Assembly: GCA_950054155.1 (NCBI GenBank)
Contig: CATLOT010000001.1
Span: forward strand, 62,001-126,000
Direction of reading: 5' to 3'
Length of the DNA stretch: 64,000 nt
DNA from: an uncultured Bacteriovoracaceae bacterium
GTDB lineage: Bacteria; Bdellovibrionota; Bacteriovoracia; Bacteriovoracales; Bacteriovoracaceae
Below, piece by piece: positions 31,953 to 44,634 of this stretch. A program made the position numbers and the translations under genes. How positions within the stretch are numbered: position 1 is the first letter of the stretch; every line of letters begins with the position of its first letter. The notes under the pieces are model-generated. The model was given only the letters and a program-made list of their open reading frames with translations, made no database searches and had not been told where the DNA came from.

Positions 31953-34900
31953 ATGACCCAGGTTTTCAAGCCTAACGAATGGTTCCGAAAAAACTTTTCC
32001 TCTGTGCCAACGGTGTTAGAAACACCTCCTCTAATGAGACTCCAGACCAATTCATTTGATGAATTTCTCCAAAAGGATGTACCTCCTGCGAAAAGAGAAA
32101 TGATTGGTCTTCAGGCAGTATTTAATTCTGTCTTCCCGATTTATGATTTCAACAAGACGGTATCTCTAGAATTCGTGAGCTACGCACTTGAACAACCAAA
32201 ATATACAGTAAAAGAATGTCGTCAAAGAGGCCTTTCTTACGAAGCTCCACTTAAAGTTATCGTAAGACTTGTTTTCTATGATGTAGCTGTCGATAAAGAT
32301 GGAAACGAGCAAAAAACAGTTTCTTCTATTAAAGAGCAAGAAGTTTACCTCGGTAATATTCCTCTCATGGCTGAAACTGGATCTTTCGTTTACAACGGAA
32401 CAGAAAGAGTAATTGTTTCTCAGCTACACAGATCTCCGGGGATTATCTTCGAGCACGACGGTGGTAAAAAACACTCTTCTGGAAAACTCCTTTATAGTGC
32501 ACGTATTATCCCACATCGTGGTTCTTGGTTAGACTTTGAGTTCGACCACAAAAACATTCTCTTTGCGAGAATTGATAGAAAGAGAAAGCTTCACGCAACT
32601 GTAGTTCTCAAGGCCATGGGTTATTCGACACCTGAGCTACTTGATATGTTCTACAACAAAGAAGTCATTAAGTTTAACAAAGACGGTACCTACACTAGAG
32701 AGCTCGATATGAGCCTCCTTAACGGTACTCGTGCAAATACAGATATCCTTGACCCTAAAACTGGAAAACAACTTGTACGTAAAGGTAAGAAGTTTACTAA
32801 AGCTTCTATCCGTAAAGTTACAGAAGCAGGAATTAACACTCTTGAAGCTGAGCTTGATGAAATCGTTGGTAAAGTTGTTGCTGAGGATATTTTTGATGAG
32901 AACACTGGTGAGGTTCTTTGCCTCGCTAACGAAGCTCTCTCTGAAGCAAAAATCCAAGAGCTTTTTGCAGCAGGCGTAACTTCAGTAAAAGTTCTCTACA
33001 TTGATAATATCAATTTCGGTGATCAGGTAAGAAACACTCTACTTCTCGATAAGACTGATTCAAAAGAAGAAGCTCTTATTAAGATTTTTGAAAGACTAAG
33101 ACCTGGTGAGCCACCAACTCTAGAAGCTGCAGATACACTCTTTGAGAATCTCTTCTTCAATGAGGAAAAATACGACCTTTCTAAAGTTGGTCGTATGAAA
33201 ATCAATTACAAGTTTGGAACAGATATCCCTGTTGAGAATACTGTTCTAACTAGAGACGATATTATTATGACGGCTCGTTACCTTGTTGAACTAAACAATG
33301 GTAAAGGAAAAGTTGATGATATCGATCACCTCGGTAACAGAAGAGTTCGTGCCGTAGGTGAACTTCTTGAAAATCAATTCCGTGTTGGTCTTGTGAGAAT
33401 GGAAAGAGCTGTAAAAGAGCGTATGGCCATTCAAGAGATTGATACAATGATGCCTTACGATCTCGTAAACCAAAAGCCAGTTGCTGCTTCTATTAAAGAA
33501 TTCTTTGGTAGTTCACAGCTTTCTCAGTTTATGGATCAAACGAACCCACTCTCTGAGGTAACTCACAAGAGACGTCTCTCTGCACTTGGGCCAGGTGGTC
33601 TTACACGTGAAAGAGCTGGGTTTGAGGTACGTGACGTTCACTCCACTCACTACGGTAGAATGTGTCCGGTTGAGACTCCAGAAGGACCAAACATTGGTCT
33701 TATTACTTCACTTGCAACATATGCACGTGTTTCTGAATATGGTTTTATTGAGACTCCCTACCAGGTAGTTAATGAAGACCGTACTATTTCTGAGCCAAAA
33801 TACTTCACTGCTTTCCAGGAAGAAGGAAAAGTTATTGCTCAGATCGATACTGAGCATATTAAAGATGGAAAAGTAAGAGGGGAGCACATTCCTTCTCGTG
33901 ACTCTGGTGACTTTACGATTCGTTCGAAAGAAGAAATTGATCTTATGGACGTTTCTCCTAGCCAGATGATCTCGATTGCAACATCTCTTATCCCATTCCT
34001 AGAGCATGATGATGCCAACCGTGCTCTTATGGGATCGAACATGATGAGACAGGCAGTGCCTGTTGTGAAAACTGATGCTCCAATCATTGGTACTGGTGTT
34101 GAGGCCGTTGTTGCCCGTGACTCTGGTGCGATCTTGATTGCTAAAGCTGATGGTAAAGTTATCTTCGTTGACTCAAATAGAATCGTTATCCAAAGAGATA
34201 AGTTTCAAGAGGGTGAGTCAGGCGTCGATATCTACAAACTTATCAAGTACCAAAGAACTAACCAAAATACTTGTAACAACCAAAAAGCTCTCGTTAAAGA
34301 AGGCGATACGGTTAAGAAGGGAATGGTTATTGCTGATGGTCCAGGTACACATCTTGGTGACCTTGCTCTTGGGCAAAACGTTCTTGTGGCATTCATGCCT
34401 TGGGGTGGTTACAACTACGAAGACTCGATCCTGATCACTGAAAACCTTCTTGCAAGAGATGTTTTCACTTCTGTGCATATTGAATCTTTTGAAGTTGAAG
34501 CTCGTGATACTAAGCTTGGTAAAGAAGAAATCACTCGCGATATTCCAAACGTTTCTGAGGATGCTCTTGCTGACCTCGACGAAGCCGGTATTATCCGCGT
34601 AGGTGCCATTATTAAGCCAGGTGATATCCTTGTTGGTAAAATTACTCCAAAAGGTGAAACTCAACTTTCTCCTGAAGAAAAACTTCTTAAAGCGATCTTC
34701 GGAGACAAGGCAGGAGATGTAAAAGATACTTCTCTAAGAGTACCTTCATCTGTACGTGGTACAGTAATTGATGCGAAAGTTTACACTCGTGAGGGTGTTG
34801 AGCTTGATGCTCGCTCTAAAGAAATCATCGATCAAGAAACAACTCTTATTCGCAGAGACGAAAGAATTGAGATTAAAGCAATTCAAAACTCGGCGATTAC

Positions 34901-36080
34901 TCAGATTGCTAAGCTCCTTAAGGGTGCTACAACAACTGATAAGCTTGTTTCTGAAGATGGCTCAACAGAACTTCTTGCAAAAGGTGTTGAAGTAACAGCT
35001 GATACGTTAAAAGGAATTCCTTTTGAACTCATCGGTTACTTACCACTACAACCAGAGCTAGAAGAAAAACTTTCTGAGTACTTCGCAGATATCAGAAATA
35101 GAATCAACAGAGTTCGTACAAAAGCCAACGATGAAATCGCCATGCTTCATAGAGGCGATGAACTTCCTCCTGGTGTTATCAAGAAGGTTACAGTTTACGT
35201 CGCAATTAAGCGTAAGCTTCAGCCTGGTGATAAGATGGCCGGTCGTCACGGTAACAAAGGTGTTATCTCGAACGTTCTTCCTCAAGAAGATATGCCATAT
35301 CTCGCCGATGGTACTCCAGTTGAGATCGTTCTTAACCCTCTTGGTGTACCTTCTCGTATGAACATCGGTCAGCTACTTGAGCTCCACTTAGGTTGGGCCG
35401 GTCGTGGACTTGGTGAGAAAATTAAACTCATGATGGAAGAACAAGCTGAAATTCACCAGCTAAAAGATTTCATCTATGACATCTATAAAACAGACGAAGT
35501 TAAAGAGTTCTTGAAAAAGGCCTCTGACAAACGTGTTCGTGAAATTGCTGAGCAACTCGGCACTGGTGTCCGCTTTGCAACTCCATGTTTTGATGGTGCA
35601 AAAGAAGAGGATATCCGTGAGATGTTCCGCCTCGCTGACCTTGAAGAGACTGGTAAAACAACTCTCTTTGACGGGTTAACGGGTGATGCATTCGCCGAAG
35701 AAGTAACAGTCGGTATCATGTACATGCTTAAGCTTCACCACCTTGTTGATGAGAAAATTCACGCTCGTTCAACAGGTCCTTACTCTCTTGTTACTCAGCA
35801 GCCTCTTGGTGGTAAAGCACAATTTGGTGGTCAGAGACTTGGGGAAATGGAAGTTTGGGCACTTGAAGCCTATGGTGCAGCTTATACTCTACAAGAATTT
35901 CTCACAGTTAAGTCTGATGATGTGATCGGTAGAACAAGAATGTACGAGTCAATCGTTAAGGGTGAGCAGGTTTTAGAGCCTGGTCTTCCAGAGTCATTCA
36001 ACGTTCTTATCCGTGAGCTTCAGGCACTATGTCTTGATGTGAAACTTGAAGAGAATAACGAAGAAGAAAGCTTTAACTAA
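31953..36080 (+). CDS. rpoB: RNA polymerase beta subunit
   Basis: The 1375-residue beta subunit carries half of the polymerase active centre. The rifampicin region reads [32 protein letters not shown], with Asp, His and Ser at the classic positions as in sensitive enzymes. [12 protein letters not shown], the lysine-containing [15 protein letters not shown] and the C-terminal [28 protein letters not shown] are intact. A beta-inserted region around residues 255-360 is typical of proteobacterial length. Sixteen bases separate it from rpoC. Confidence 0.98.
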   Translation: MTQVFKPNEWFRKNFSSVPTVLETPPLMRLQTNSFDEFLQKDVPPAKREMIGLQAVFNSVFPIYDFNKTVSLEFVSYALEQPKYTVKECRQRGLSYEAPLKVIVRLVFYDVAVDKDGNEQKTVSSIKEQEVYLGNIPLMAETGSFVYNGTERVIVSQLHRSPGIIFEHDGGKKHSSGKLLYSARIIPHRGSWLDFEFDHKNILFARIDRKRKLHATVVLKAMGYSTPELLDMFYNKEVIKFNKDGTYTRELDMSLLNGTRANTDILDPKTGKQLVRKGKKFTKASIRKVTEAGINTLEAELDEIVGKVVAEDIFDENTGEVLCLANEALSEAKIQELFAAGVTSVKVLYIDNINFGDQVRNTLLLDKTDSKEEALIKIFERLRPGEPPTLEAADTLFENLFFNEEKYDLSKVGRMKINYKFGTDIPVENTVLTRDDIIMTARYLVELNNGKGKVDDIDHLGNRRVRAVGELLENQFRVGLVRMERAVKERMAIQEIDTMMPYDLVNQKPVAASIKEFFGSSQLSQFMDQTNPLSEVTHKRRLSALGPGGLTRERAGFEVRDVHSTHYGRMCPVETPEGPNIGLITSLATYARVSEYGFIETPYQVVNEDRTISEPKYFTAFQEEGKVIAQIDTEHIKDGKVRGEHIPSRDSGDFTIRSKEEIDLMDVSPSQMISIATSLIPFLEHDDANRALMGSNMMRQAVPVVKTDAPIIGTGVEAVVARDSGAILIAKADGKVIFVDSNRIVIQRDKFQEGESGVDIYKLIKYQRTNQNTCNNQKALVKEGDTVKKGMVIADGPGTHLGDLALGQNVLVAFMPWGGYNYEDSILITENLLARDVFTSVHIESFEVEARDTKLGKEEITRDIPNVSEDALADLDEAGIIRVGAIIKPGDILVGKITPKGETQLSPEEKLLKAIFGDKAGDVKDTSLRVPSSVRGTVIDAKVYTREGVELDARSKEIIDQETTLIRRDERIEIKAIQNSAITQIAKLLKGATTTDKLVSEDGSTELLAKGVEVTADTLKGIPFELIGYLPLQPELEEKLSEYFADIRNRINRVRTKANDEIAMLHRGDELPPGVIKKVTVYVAIKRKLQPGDKMAGRHGNKGVISNVLPQEDMPYLADGTPVEIVLNPLGVPSRMNIGQLLELHLGWAGRGLGEKIKLMMEEQAEIHQLKDFIYDIYKTDEVKEFLKKASDKRVREIAEQLGTGVRFATPCFDGAKEEDIREMFRLADLEETGKTTLFDGLTGDAFAEEVTVGIMYMLKLHHLVDEKIHARSTGPYSLVTQQPLGGKAQFGGQRLGEMEVWALEAYGAAYTLQEFLTVKSDDVIGRTRMYESIVKGEQVLEPGLPESFNVLIRELQALCLDVKLEENNEEESFN

Positions 36081-36096
36081 TTTTTGAGGGTAAAAA

Positions 36097-39000
36097 ATGA
36101 AAGACCTTTTAAACTTTTTTGATAAACCAAAAGATCCAATTAGCGTAGAAGCCGTCTCTATTAAGATGGCTTCTCCGGATACAATCCGTGAGTGGTCTTT
36201 TGGTGAAGTTAAAAAGCCAGAGACAATTAACTATAGAACCTTCAAGCCAGAAAAAGACGGCCTTTTCTGTGCAAAAATCTTTGGTCCAATCAAAGACTAC
36301 GAATGTATTTGTGGAAAATACAAGCGTATGAAGCACAGAGGTGTTGTTTGTGAGAAGTGTGGTGTTGAAGTAACACTATCAAAAGTAAGACGTGAAAGAT
36401 GTGGACACATTGAGCTTGCAGCTCCTGTTGCTCACATTTGGTTTCTTCGTTCACTTCCTTCAAGGCTTGGGGCACTTTTAAACCTTACTCTTAAAGAGCT
36501 TGAGAAAGTTCTTTATTATGAAGCGTTTATCGTAACTCAATCGGCAACCGATGAAGTTGAGAATGGTCTTAAAGTTGGTCAGGTGATCTCTGAGCAACAG
36601 TACTTTGAGCTAAAAGAGCAAGGTATTGAGTTCGAAGCCGGTATGGGTGGAGAAGTTGTTAAAGACCTTCTTAGAAAAGTTGACCTTGATATCGAAAATA
36701 AAGAGCTTCGTCGTGGACTTCAAAATGCTACGACAGAAATGGCTCGTACGAAGTTTATTAAAAGACTAAAAGTTGTTGAATCAATTTTAAAGTCAGACAA
36801 TAAGCCTGAGTGGTTCATGATGGACGTTGTTCCTGTGCTTCCACCAGATCTTCGCCCACTTGTTCCTCTTGAGGCAGGACGTTTCGCAACTTCTGATCTT
36901 AATGACCTCTATAGACGTGTTATTAACCGTAACAACCGTCTCAAGAGACTTAAGGAACTAAACGCACCAGAAATCATTATCAGAAACGAGAAGAGAATGC
37001 TTCAAGAAGCAGTTGATGCTCTTTTTGATAACGGAAGAAGAGGCAAAGTATTCACTGGTGCTAACAAGCGTCCATTGAGATCACTTTCAGATATGCTTAA
37101 AGGTAAGCAAGGTCGTTTCCGTCAAAACCTACTTGGTAAACGTGTCGACTACTCTGGTCGTTCGGTTATCGTTGTTGGTCCAAGCCTAAGACTTCATCAG
37201 TGTGGTCTTCCCAAGCTAATGGCGCTCGAACTTTTCAAGCCTTTTATCTACAATAAATTGATCGAAAAAGGTCACTGTACGACAATTAAAGTTGCAAAAC
37301 GTATGGTTGATCAGCAAAAAGAAGAAGTTTGGAATATTCTTGAAGAAGTTGTTCAAGAGCACCCAGTTCTTCTTAACCGTGCACCAACTCTTCACCGTCT
37401 TGGTATTCAAGCATTTGAACCTGTCCTTATCGAAGGTAAAGCTATTCAGCTTCACCCACTCGTTTGTACAGCCTTCAACGCTGACTTCGATGGTGACCAG
37501 ATGGCGGTTCACGTTCCTCTCTCTCTTGAGGCTCAAATTGAATGTCGTGTTCTTGCAATGTCGACTAACAATATTCTATCTCCTAAAGATGGGACGCCAA
37601 TCATTGTACCTTCTCAGGATATTGTTCTCGGGCTTTACTATATGTCACGAGTACGTCCATTCGCTCGTGGGTACGGGAAAACATTTTCTTCAAAAGAAGA
37701 GGCACAATTCGCCTTCCATAGTGGAAACCTTCACCTTCAAGCACCTATTAAGATTCGTGTTGACGGTGAAATCGTTGAAACAACTGTTGGTAGAACCTTC
37801 ATCTACAACGTTATTCCAAGCTGTCTAAACTACAAGGACATCAATAAAGTTCTTGGGAAGAAAGAGCTTGGGAAGTTGATTGACCTTGCTTACAGAGTTG
37901 GTACTGAGAAGGACACTGTTCTTCTTGCTGATGCTCTTATGAGACTTGGGTACTACTACTCAACGAAAGCAGGTATCTCGATTAACGTTAACGATATGAC
38001 TATCCCAGAAGATAAAGTTGGGATTCTTAATGACGCTTATGCTGAAGTTGATCGTGTAACCGAAGAATATAACGAAGGTTCTATTACAAACGGTGAAAGA
38101 TACAACAAAGTTGTCGACGTTTGGTCACAAACAAATGAGAAGCTTACTCAAGTTATGCTTGAGAAGATCTCAAAAGATACTTTTGTAAATGAGAAAGGTG
38201 AGACTGAAGAAGCTCCATCGTTCAACGCTATCTTTATGATGGCAAACTCAGGTGCAAGGGGTTCTACAACTCAGATGAGACAGCTCGCTGGTATGCGTGG
38301 TCTTATGGCCAAGCCGTCTGGTGAGATTATTGAGACTCCGATTACTTCAAACTTCCGTGAAGGTCTTTCGGTACTTCAATACTTCTCTTCTACTCACGGT
38401 GCTCGTAAAGGTCTTGCTGATACGGCCCTTAAAACAGCTAACTCTGGTTACCTAACTCGTCGTCTTGTTGATGTTGCTCAAGATGGTATTATCCGTAACT
38501 ATGACTGTGGTTCTACTGATGGGATTATCCTTAACTCTAGAATTGAAGCTGGTGAGATTGTTGAAGATGTAACTGAAAGAGTTATGGGACGTGTGACCGC
38601 AGGTCCAATCCTTAACGCTGACGGTGAAGAAGTTCTTCCATCAAGCTACATGCTAACAGAAAAGGATATCCCTCTTCTTAAAGAGCATGAAATTGACCAG
38701 ATTAAAGTAAGAACTGTTCTTACTTGTAAAGAAAGATACGGCTTCTGTGCTAAGTGTTTCGGTCGTGACCTTGCAAGAGGAACTCTTGTTAGCATCGGTG
38801 AAACAGTTGGTATTATTGCTGCTCAGTCAATTGGTGAGCCAGGTACACAGCTTACGATGCGTACTTTCCACGTTGGTGGTACTGCAACTGCTGGTGCACA
38901 GGTTAACAAGACTGAGATCCGTACTGCCGGTATCATCCACTTTGATAACGTAAAAGTGGCCAATACTGCTGATGGCGGAATGATTATCATGAACAAAGTC

Positions 39001-40218
39001 GGTGAGATCTTGATTAAAGATAACACTGGTGTTGAAAAAGAAAGATATCCTGCTGTTTATGGCGCTAAGATCTTCTTCAAGGAAGGTGACGAGGTTAACG
39101 TTGGTGATAAGATCATCGAATGGGACCCCTTCTCAATTCCAATCCTTACAGAAGTTGAAGGTACGATTAAATTTGAGGATATCCTTGTTGGTCAGACTAT
39201 CAATGAAGCAGTTGATCCTGTTACTGGTCTTACAACAAGAGTTGTTTCTGAGTCTAAGGACCCATCTCTACAACCAAGAATCTCGATTGTGGATGCTTCA
39301 GGTAACCCAATTCTTGTTCCTGGAACTAAGAGATATGCAACTTACCGTCTCCAGACTGGTGCCAATATCATGGTTCAGGAAGGCGAAAATGTTAGTACCG
39401 GTATGGCACTATCTAAAGTTGCTCGTGAAACGACAAAAACAAAAGATATTACGGGTGGTCTTCCAAGAGTTGCGGAGCTATTCGAGGCAAGAAAACCAGC
39501 AAATGCTGCACAGATTTCTGACGTAGCAGGTACTGTTGAGTTTGGTCCAGAGCTTAGAGGTAGCCGTCGTATTATTATTAAGCCTGATGATGGATCAGAG
39601 CCTGTAACTTATTCTGTCCCTAAAGGTCGCTTTGTAGTTGTAAACGAAGGTGACTACGTTCGCTCTGGTGAGCCAATTATGGATGGACCTTCTAACCCAC
39701 ACGATATCCTTCGTGTAAAAGGTATTAAGGAACTTGCTCGTTACATCGTAGATGAAATTCAAGAAGTTTACCGCCTTCAAGGTGTGAAAATCGATGACAA
39801 GCACATCGAGGTAATCGTTTCTCAGATGCTTAAGAAAGTAGAAGTAACTGAAATCGGTGACTCAAGCTTGGTTATTGGTGACACAATCACTAAGGGCGAG
39901 CTAGCTGAACTCAATGAGAAGCTCGAAGCTGAAGGCAGAGAACCTGCCCAAGCAAGATCACTTCTTCTTGGTATTACGAAAGCTAGTTTAACGACAGAGT
40001 CTTTCATCTCTGCCGCTTCATTCCAGGAGACAACAAAAGTTCTTACACAAGCTGCGCTTGAAGGTAAGAGAGATGCTCTTCGTGGCCTGAAGGAAAACGT
40101 TATTATGGGTCGTCTAATCCCTGCTGGAACGGGTCTATCTCGTTACAGAGACTTTGACGCAGCCGTTAGTGACGCGACAGAAGAAAATAATGAGGAATCA
40201 GTTACACTGATGTTTTAA
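36097..40218 (+). CDS. rpoC: RNA polymerase beta' subunit
   Basis: The 1373-residue beta' subunit has the N-terminal zinc ribbon ([23 protein letters not shown]). The catalytic [16 protein letters not shown] holds the three Mg-binding Asp. The bridge helix/trigger loop region is [26 protein letters not shown]. The second Cys cluster is [15 protein letters not shown] and the C-terminus is complete. Gene follows rpoB with its own GAGG SD. Confidence 0.98.
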   Translation: MKDLLNFFDKPKDPISVEAVSIKMASPDTIREWSFGEVKKPETINYRTFKPEKDGLFCAKIFGPIKDYECICGKYKRMKHRGVVCEKCGVEVTLSKVRRERCGHIELAAPVAHIWFLRSLPSRLGALLNLTLKELEKVLYYEAFIVTQSATDEVENGLKVGQVISEQQYFELKEQGIEFEAGMGGEVVKDLLRKVDLDIENKELRRGLQNATTEMARTKFIKRLKVVESILKSDNKPEWFMMDVVPVLPPDLRPLVPLEAGRFATSDLNDLYRRVINRNNRLKRLKELNAPEIIIRNEKRMLQEAVDALFDNGRRGKVFTGANKRPLRSLSDMLKGKQGRFRQNLLGKRVDYSGRSVIVVGPSLRLHQCGLPKLMALELFKPFIYNKLIEKGHCTTIKVAKRMVDQQKEEVWNILEEVVQEHPVLLNRAPTLHRLGIQAFEPVLIEGKAIQLHPLVCTAFNADFDGDQMAVHVPLSLEAQIECRVLAMSTNNILSPKDGTPIIVPSQDIVLGLYYMSRVRPFARGYGKTFSSKEEAQFAFHSGNLHLQAPIKIRVDGEIVETTVGRTFIYNVIPSCLNYKDINKVLGKKELGKLIDLAYRVGTEKDTVLLADALMRLGYYYSTKAGISINVNDMTIPEDKVGILNDAYAEVDRVTEEYNEGSITNGERYNKVVDVWSQTNEKLTQVMLEKISKDTFVNEKGETEEAPSFNAIFMMANSGARGSTTQMRQLAGMRGLMAKPSGEIIETPITSNFREGLSVLQYFSSTHGARKGLADTALKTANSGYLTRRLVDVAQDGIIRNYDCGSTDGIILNSRIEAGEIVEDVTERVMGRVTAGPILNADGEEVLPSSYMLTEKDIPLLKEHEIDQIKVRTVLTCKERYGFCAKCFGRDLARGTLVSIGETVGIIAAQSIGEPGTQLTMRTFHVGGTATAGAQVNKTEIRTAGIIHFDNVKVANTADGGMIIMNKVGEILIKDNTGVEKERYPAVYGAKIFFKEGDEVNVGDKIIEWDPFSIPILTEVEGTIKFEDILVGQTINEAVDPVTGLTTRVVSESKDPSLQPRISIVDASGNPILVPGTKRYATYRLQTGANIMVQEGENVSTGMALSKVARETTKTKDITGGLPRVAELFEARKPANAAQISDVAGTVEFGPELRGSRRIIIKPDDGSEPVTYSVPKGRFVVVNEGDYVRSGEPIMDGPSNPHDILRVKGIKELARYIVDEIQEVYRLQGVKIDDKHIEVIVSQMLKKVEVTEIGDSSLVIGDTITKGELAELNEKLEAEGREPAQARSLLLGITKASLTTESFISAASFQETTKVLTQAALEGKRDALRGLKENVIMGRLIPAGTGLSRYRDFDAAVSDATEENNEESVTLMF

Positions 40219-40228
40219 TTAACTTGTG

Positions 40229-40262
40229 CTAGCTAGTTTGGTGTGCTACATCAACTAGCTAG
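40229..40262 (+). terminator. Hairpin between rpoC and rpsL
   Basis: CTAGCTAGTT (40229-40238) pairs with AACTAGCTAG (40253-40262) and the inner GGTGT/ACATC extends the stem by about five pairs with one G-T. TTTATGTATTT follows. It may terminate rpoC transcription in part or be an RNase III site; no clear separate rpsL promoter was found after it. Confidence 0.55.
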
Positions 40263-40317
40263 TTTATGTATTTACTAGTAGCGAAAGTAGAAGTGAATCG
40301 TAGGAAGGAGCTGTAGG

Positions 40318-40692
40318 ATGCCTACTATTAATCAATTGATCAGAAAAGGCCGTAAAGACAAGTTCGAGAAGACCAAGTCTCCGGCACTAAAAGCATGTCC
40401 CCAAAGACGTGGTGTTTGTACTCGTGTTTACACGACAACACCAAAGAAACCAAACTCAGCGATGAGAAAGGTTTGTCGTGTTCGTTTAACATCAGGATTT
40501 GAAGTTACTTCATATATTGGTGGTGAAGGGCACAACCTCCAAGAGCACAGTATTGTTCTTATCAGAGGTGGAAGGGTAAAAGACCTTCCAGGTGTACGTT
40601 ATCACACTGTTCGTGGTGCACTTGATGCCACTGGTGTTGATAAAAGAGGTCAGCGTCGTTCTAAGTACGGTGCTAAAAAACCTAAGAAATAA
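40318..40692 (+). CDS. rpsL: 30S ribosomal protein uS12
   Basis: uS12 sits in the decoding centre. The 124-residue product has the family signatures [33 protein letters not shown] and [17 protein letters not shown]. The lysines in TTTPKKPNS and [10 protein letters not shown] (the K43 and K88 positions of E. coli) are wild type, so streptomycin sensitivity would be expected. Strong GGAAGGAG SD. Confidence 0.98.
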   Translation: MPTINQLIRKGRKDKFEKTKSPALKACPQRRGVCTRVYTTTPKKPNSAMRKVCRVRLTSGFEVTSYIGGEGHNLQEHSIVLIRGGRVKDLPGVRYHTVRGALDATGVDKRGQRRSKYGAKKPKK

Positions 40693-40705
40693 GATTAATT
40701 TTAAA

Positions 40706-40759
40706 ATTACTCTTTAGCCTGACTCTTGGGTTAAAGAGAGTAATCCAGATTTGATCTGG
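40706..40759 (+). promoter_or_regulatory. Structured rpsL-rpsG intercistronic region
   Basis: Two hairpins: a bulged stem from ATTACTC (40706-40712) to GAGTAAT (40738-40744), and CCAGAT-TTG-ATCTGG (40745-40759), directly before the rpsG SD. In E. coli uS7 binds the S12-S7 intercistronic RNA, so this is a candidate S7 control site by position; sequence similarity was not tested. Confidence 0.5.
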
Positions 40760-40776
40760 GTGAAGAAGGAGTATTT

Positions 40777-41247
40777 ATGAGTCGTAAGCATAGAGCAGAA
40801 CCCCGTCAAGTATTACCTGATCCACGTTTCCAAGACGTTGTTGTAACTAAGTTCATCAACGCTCTTATGTACGGTGGAAAGAAGTCTACAGCCGAGAAAA
40901 TCTTCTACGGGGCTCTAGAACTAGCAGAATCAAAAACAGGTGAAGAGCCACTTAAGCTTTTTAAGAAAGCTCTTTCAAATGTTAAGCCAGCAGTAGAGGT
41001 TAAGTCTCGTCGTATCGGTGGTGCTACTTACCAAATTCCAGTTGAGGTTCGTCCAAACAGAAGACAATCTCTTGCTATCAGATGGCTCCGTGACTACGCA
41101 CGTGCGAGAAACGGTAAAACTATGACTGACAAACTAGCTGACGAGCTTATCGATGCAGCTGGTGGTCGTGGTGGCTCTGTTAAGAAGAGAGAGGACGTTT
41201 ACAAAATGGCTGAGGCCAACAAGGCGTTTGCTCACCTTAAGTGGTAA
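40777..41247 (+). CDS. rpsG: 30S ribosomal protein uS7
   Basis: uS7 organises the 3' domain of 16S rRNA. The 156-residue product begins [37 protein letters not shown] and has [32 protein letters not shown], both diagnostic. AAGGAG SD. A strong terminator follows, which splits the str operon here. Confidence 0.98.
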   Translation: MSRKHRAEPRQVLPDPRFQDVVVTKFINALMYGGKKSTAEKIFYGALELAESKTGEEPLKLFKKALSNVKPAVEVKSRRIGGATYQIPVEVRPNRRQSLAIRWLRDYARARNGKTMTDKLADELIDAAGGRGGSVKKREDVYKMAEANKAFAHLKW

Positions 41248-41271
41248 TTTCTTTTTAATTTTTGCATTTTT

Positions 41272-41313
41272 AAAAGGCTTCTTTGGTTTTATACTCGAGA
41301 AGCCTTTTTTTTT
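41272..41313 (+). terminator. Intrinsic terminator between rpsG and fusA
   Basis: AAAAGGCTTCT (41272-41282) pairs with AGAAGCCTTTT (41298-41308), loop of 15 bases, with nine T in a row (41305-41313). The fusA ATG is only 22 bases after it. Confidence 0.85.
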
Positions 41314-41335
41314 ACTTTTAATCAAGTGATTTTAT

Positions 41336-43417
41336 ATGTCTAAGAACTTGGAAAATATCCGTAATATTGGGATTATGGCCCATATTGATGCCGGTAAAAC
41401 AACGACAACCGAAAGAATTCTTTATTACACTGGAAAGAATTACAAAATCGGTGAAGTTCATGATGGTGCTGCAACGATGGACTGGATGGTTCAAGAGCAA
41501 GAAAGAGGAATTACTATTACCTCTGCAGCAACAACATGTAAGTGGAAGTCTGAGACTATTAACATTATTGATACTCCCGGGCATGTTGATTTTACGATTG
41601 AAGTTGAAAGGGCTTTAAGGGTCCTTGATGGTGCTGTAGGCGTCTTTGACTCAGTTCATGGTGTCGAGCCACAGTCTGAAACAGTATGGGCCCAGGCTGA
41701 TCGATACAAGGTTCCTAGGCTTGCATTTTGTAATAAGATGGATCGTGTCGGCGCCGACTTTAATAATTGTGTTGAAGAAATTAAATCAAAGCTCAATAAA
41801 GTCGCCGCTCCAATTCAGCTTCCTATTGGCGCTGAAGATGAGTTTGACGGAATTATTGATTTAGTTGAAATGACGGCCAAGAGATTTAAATCTGAAGACC
41901 TTGGTGCCTCTGTCGTATCAGAAGATATACCAGCGGAGTTAAGGGATGATGCTGAACTTGCACGCGAAACTCTAATTGAAACCCTCGCCGATTATGATGA
42001 TGACTTTGCTGAAAAATATTTAGGAGGCGAAGACCTAAGTGTTGAGGAAGTAAAAGCAGTTATTAGAAAAGCTACCATTCAAGACTTTTTTATTCCTGTA
42101 CTCTGTGGCTCTGCTTTTAAGAATAAAGGCGTACAGCCCCTTTTAGACGCTATTGGGGACTATTTACCTTCTCCCTTGGATCGTGGCGAAGTAAAAGGTG
42201 TGAGTGCAAAAGATAATGAAACTGAAATGACAAGAAAGCCTGAAGTAGGTGAGCTGTTTTCAGGTTTAGCCTTTAAAATTACGACGGATCCTTTTGTTGG
42301 ATTATTAACTTATGTGAGAATTTATTCTGGTGAAATTAAAGTTGGCCAAAATATTCACAACCCTCTCAAAAAGAAAAAAGAAAGAGTTAATAAAATTCTT
42401 CAAATGCACGCAGATAAAAGAACTGAGCTCGAAACTGCTAAGGCGGGTGATATTGTTGCCCTTTCTGGGATGAAGTTCACAACAACGGGTGAAACTCTTT
42501 GTACTGATCATAAGCCAATTATCTTTGATCTTATGGACTTTCCGGAGTCCGTTATCTCAGTGGCGATCGAACCAAAAACTGCAGCTGATGAAAAGAAACT
42601 TTTGGCGACTCTTGATCAGCTTCAAATTGAAGACCCAAGTTTTAGTTATAGAAATAATCCAGAGACAGGACAACTTCTCATTTTTGGAATGGGTGAGCTC
42701 CATCTTGAAATTATCGCTGATAGGCTTAAACGTGAGTTTAAAGTAGGTGTGAACGTAGGTAAGCCTCAAGTGTCTTATCGAGAAACGATATCGCAACCAA
42801 CTGAAGCAGAGAACCTATTTAATAAAGAACAAGCTGGGAAAATGCAGTTTGGGCATGCCAAGGTAAGAGTAGAGCCTTTTGATTGTGATGGCCAAATTGT
42901 CTTTGAGACTGAGCTTACAAAGAAAAATCTACCGGAAGATTATATTGCAGCTATTGAAAAAGGTATTCGTGACACTGCTCCAGGCGGTGCTCTTGCGGGC
43001 TATCCTCTTATCAACTTAAAGGTGACACTGTTAGAGGCAAAATTTAACGAGGAAGAGAGCTCTGAGGTTGCTTATGTAATTGCTGCTTCACAAGCCTTTA
43101 TGGATGCGGTAAGAAAGTCGACTCTTGAGCTTTTAGAGCCGATTATGAGTCTTGAAATTGTCACTCCTGCAGATTACACGGGAGATGTCATTTCAGATAT
43201 TAATCAAAAGCGTGGTCATATTAGCAGTATGGGTGCCAAGCAGAATAAAGAGCTCATTGATGCCGAGGTTCCCTTGTCTGAACTATTTGGTTACAGTACG
43301 GACCTGAGATCAAAATCCCAAGGAAGAGCTAGCTTCTCCATGGAGTTTTTGAAGTATCAAATTGTTGAAAAGAATCTTGCAAAGAAAGTATTAGAGTCAA
43401 AAGGTATTTATATTTAG
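41336..43417 (+). CDS. fusA: Elongation factor G
   Basis: EF-G translocates the ribosome with GTP. The 693-residue product has G1 [15 protein letters not shown], switch [19 protein letters not shown] and [16 protein letters not shown]4 [12 protein letters not shown]5 CGSAF, and the domain III-V signatures ([33 protein letters not shown]). Some stretches, for example [16 protein letters not shown] and [17 protein letters not shown], differ from the E. coli type and recall the secondary/spd-type EF-Gs. Codon use is less biased than in tuf or rpoB, with more ATT, TTA and GGA. There is no obvious SD, and a terminator lies just upstream. Located between rpsG and tuf as in the str operon. Confidence 0.92.
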   Translation: MSKNLENIRNIGIMAHIDAGKTTTTERILYYTGKNYKIGEVHDGAATMDWMVQEQERGITITSAATTCKWKSETINIIDTPGHVDFTIEVERALRVLDGAVGVFDSVHGVEPQSETVWAQADRYKVPRLAFCNKMDRVGADFNNCVEEIKSKLNKVAAPIQLPIGAEDEFDGIIDLVEMTAKRFKSEDLGASVVSEDIPAELRDDAELARETLIETLADYDDDFAEKYLGGEDLSVEEVKAVIRKATIQDFFIPVLCGSAFKNKGVQPLLDAIGDYLPSPLDRGEVKGVSAKDNETEMTRKPEVGELFSGLAFKITTDPFVGLLTYVRIYSGEIKVGQNIHNPLKKKKERVNKILQMHADKRTELETAKAGDIVALSGMKFTTTGETLCTDHKPIIFDLMDFPESVISVAIEPKTAADEKKLLATLDQLQIEDPSFSYRNNPETGQLLIFGMGELHLEIIADRLKREFKVGVNVGKPQVSYRETISQPTEAENLFNKEQAGKMQFGHAKVRVEPFDCDGQIVFETELTKKNLPEDYIAAIEKGIRDTAPGGALAGYPLINLKVTLLEAKFNEEESSEVAYVIAASQAFMDAVRKSTLELLEPIMSLEIVTPADYTGDVISDINQKRGHISSMGAKQNKELIDAEVPLSELFGYSTDLRSKSQGRASFSMEFLKYQIVEKNLAKKVLESKGIYI

Positions 43418-43424
43418 AGGAGAT

Positions 43425-44607
43425 TAGTAATGGCTAAGGAAAAATTTGACAGAAGTAAACCCCACGTAAACATCGGAACGATCGGTCACGTTGACCATGG
43501 TAAGACGACGCTAACAGCGGCAATTACTATGACAATGGCGGCAGACAACGGTGGAGCGGCTAGAGACTATGCAGACATTGACTCGGCTCCAGAAGAAAAA
43601 GCACGTGGTATTACAATTAACTCAGCACACGTAGAGTACGAAACAAAAACTCGTCACTACGCGCACGTTGATTGTCCCGGACACGCTGACTACGTAAAGA
43701 ACATGATTACTGGTGCAGCTCAGATGGACGGTGCGATTCTCGTATGTTCAGCAGCAGACGGACCAATGCCACAAACACGTGAGCACATCCTTCTCGCACG
43801 TCAGGTTGGCGTACCTGCAATTGTTGTTTTCATGAACAAAGTTGATCAGGTTGATGATGAAGAGCTTCTTGAGCTCGTAGAAATGGAAATTAGAGAGCTT
43901 CTTTCTTCTTACGACTTCCCAGGTGACGATATTCCAATCGTAGCTGGTTCAGCACTTGCTGCAGTAGAAGACAGAGACGAAAATATTGGTAGAGCTAAGA
44001 TCCGTGAGCTTATGGATCAAGTAGATAGCTACATTCCAGAGCCAGCACGTGATGTTGATCTTACTTTCTTGATGCCAGTAGAAGACGTATTCTCGATCTC
44101 AGGTCGTGGTACGGTTGTAACAGGTCGTATTGAGCGTGGTATCGTAAATGTTAACGAAGAAGTAGAGATCGTTGGTATTCGCGACACTGTAAAGACGACA
44201 GTAACAGGTGTAGAGATGTTCCGTAAGCTTCTTGATCAAGGTCAAGCAGGTGACAACGTAGGTCTTCTTCTTCGTGGTACGAAGCGTGAAGATGTTGAGC
44301 GTGGACAGGTTCTTTGTAAGCCAGGTTCAGTAAAGCCACACAAGCACTTCAAAGGTGAAGTTTATATCCTTTCTAAGGACGAAGGTGGACGTCACACTCC
44401 AATCTTCAAAGGTTACCGTCCACAGTTCTACTTCAGAACAACAGACGTAACTGGATCAATCAAGCTTCCAGAAGGTGTTGAGATGGTAATGCCAGGTGAC
44501 AACACTTCTTTTGAAGTAGAATTGATCACTCCAATTGCGATGGAAAAAGGTCTTAAGTTCGCGATTCGCGAAGGTGGACGTACTATCGGAGCTGGTACTG
44601 TTTCTGA
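43425..44607 (+). repeat. Direct repeat, copy 2 (tuf)
   Basis: The second copy of the about 1183-base repeat described at 25832-27014. After base 44607 the last codons diverge by silent changes (copy 1 ends TAA, copy 2 TAG). Confidence 0.9.
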
Positions 44608-44620
44608 TATCATTTCGTAG
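43430..44620 (+). CDS. tuf: Elongation factor Tu (copy 2)
   Basis: The 396-residue protein is identical to copy 1. Only the final four codons and the stop differ at the DNA level. Twelve bases after fusA with an AGAGGAG SD, so it is the str-operon copy (tufA position), whereas copy 1 is the tRNA-linked tufB position. The strong codon bias changes abruptly at the fusA/tuf boundary. Confidence 0.98.
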   Translation: MAKEKFDRSKPHVNIGTIGHVDHGKTTLTAAITMTMAADNGGAARDYADIDSAPEEKARGITINSAHVEYETKTRHYAHVDCPGHADYVKNMITGAAQMDGAILVCSAADGPMPQTREHILLARQVGVPAIVVFMNKVDQVDDEELLELVEMEIRELLSSYDFPGDDIPIVAGSALAAVEDRDENIGRAKIRELMDQVDSYIPEPARDVDLTFLMPVEDVFSISGRGTVVTGRIERGIVNVNEEVEIVGIRDTVKTTVTGVEMFRKLLDQGQAGDNVGLLLRGTKREDVERGQVLCKPGSVKPHKHFKGEVYILSKDEGGRHTPIFKGYRPQFYFRTTDVTGSIKLPEGVEMVMPGDNTSFEVELITPIAMEKGLKFAIREGGRTIGAGTVSDIIS

Positions 44621-44634
44621 TTTCAGTGACTTAC

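Noticed and set aside
34218-34664. 148-codon antisense frame opposite rpoB
   Set aside because: Shadow frame in a highly biased gene; no start signal.
37292-37828. 178-codon plus-strand frame inside rpoC
   Set aside because: Overlaps the rpoC active-site region in another frame; low-complexity Leu/Phe composition and no SD.
25832-44607. Composite transposon or duplication flanked by tuf repeats
   Set aside because: The repeats are essential genes at conserved str and tRNA-tuf positions; no transposase, inverted ends or target duplication is present.
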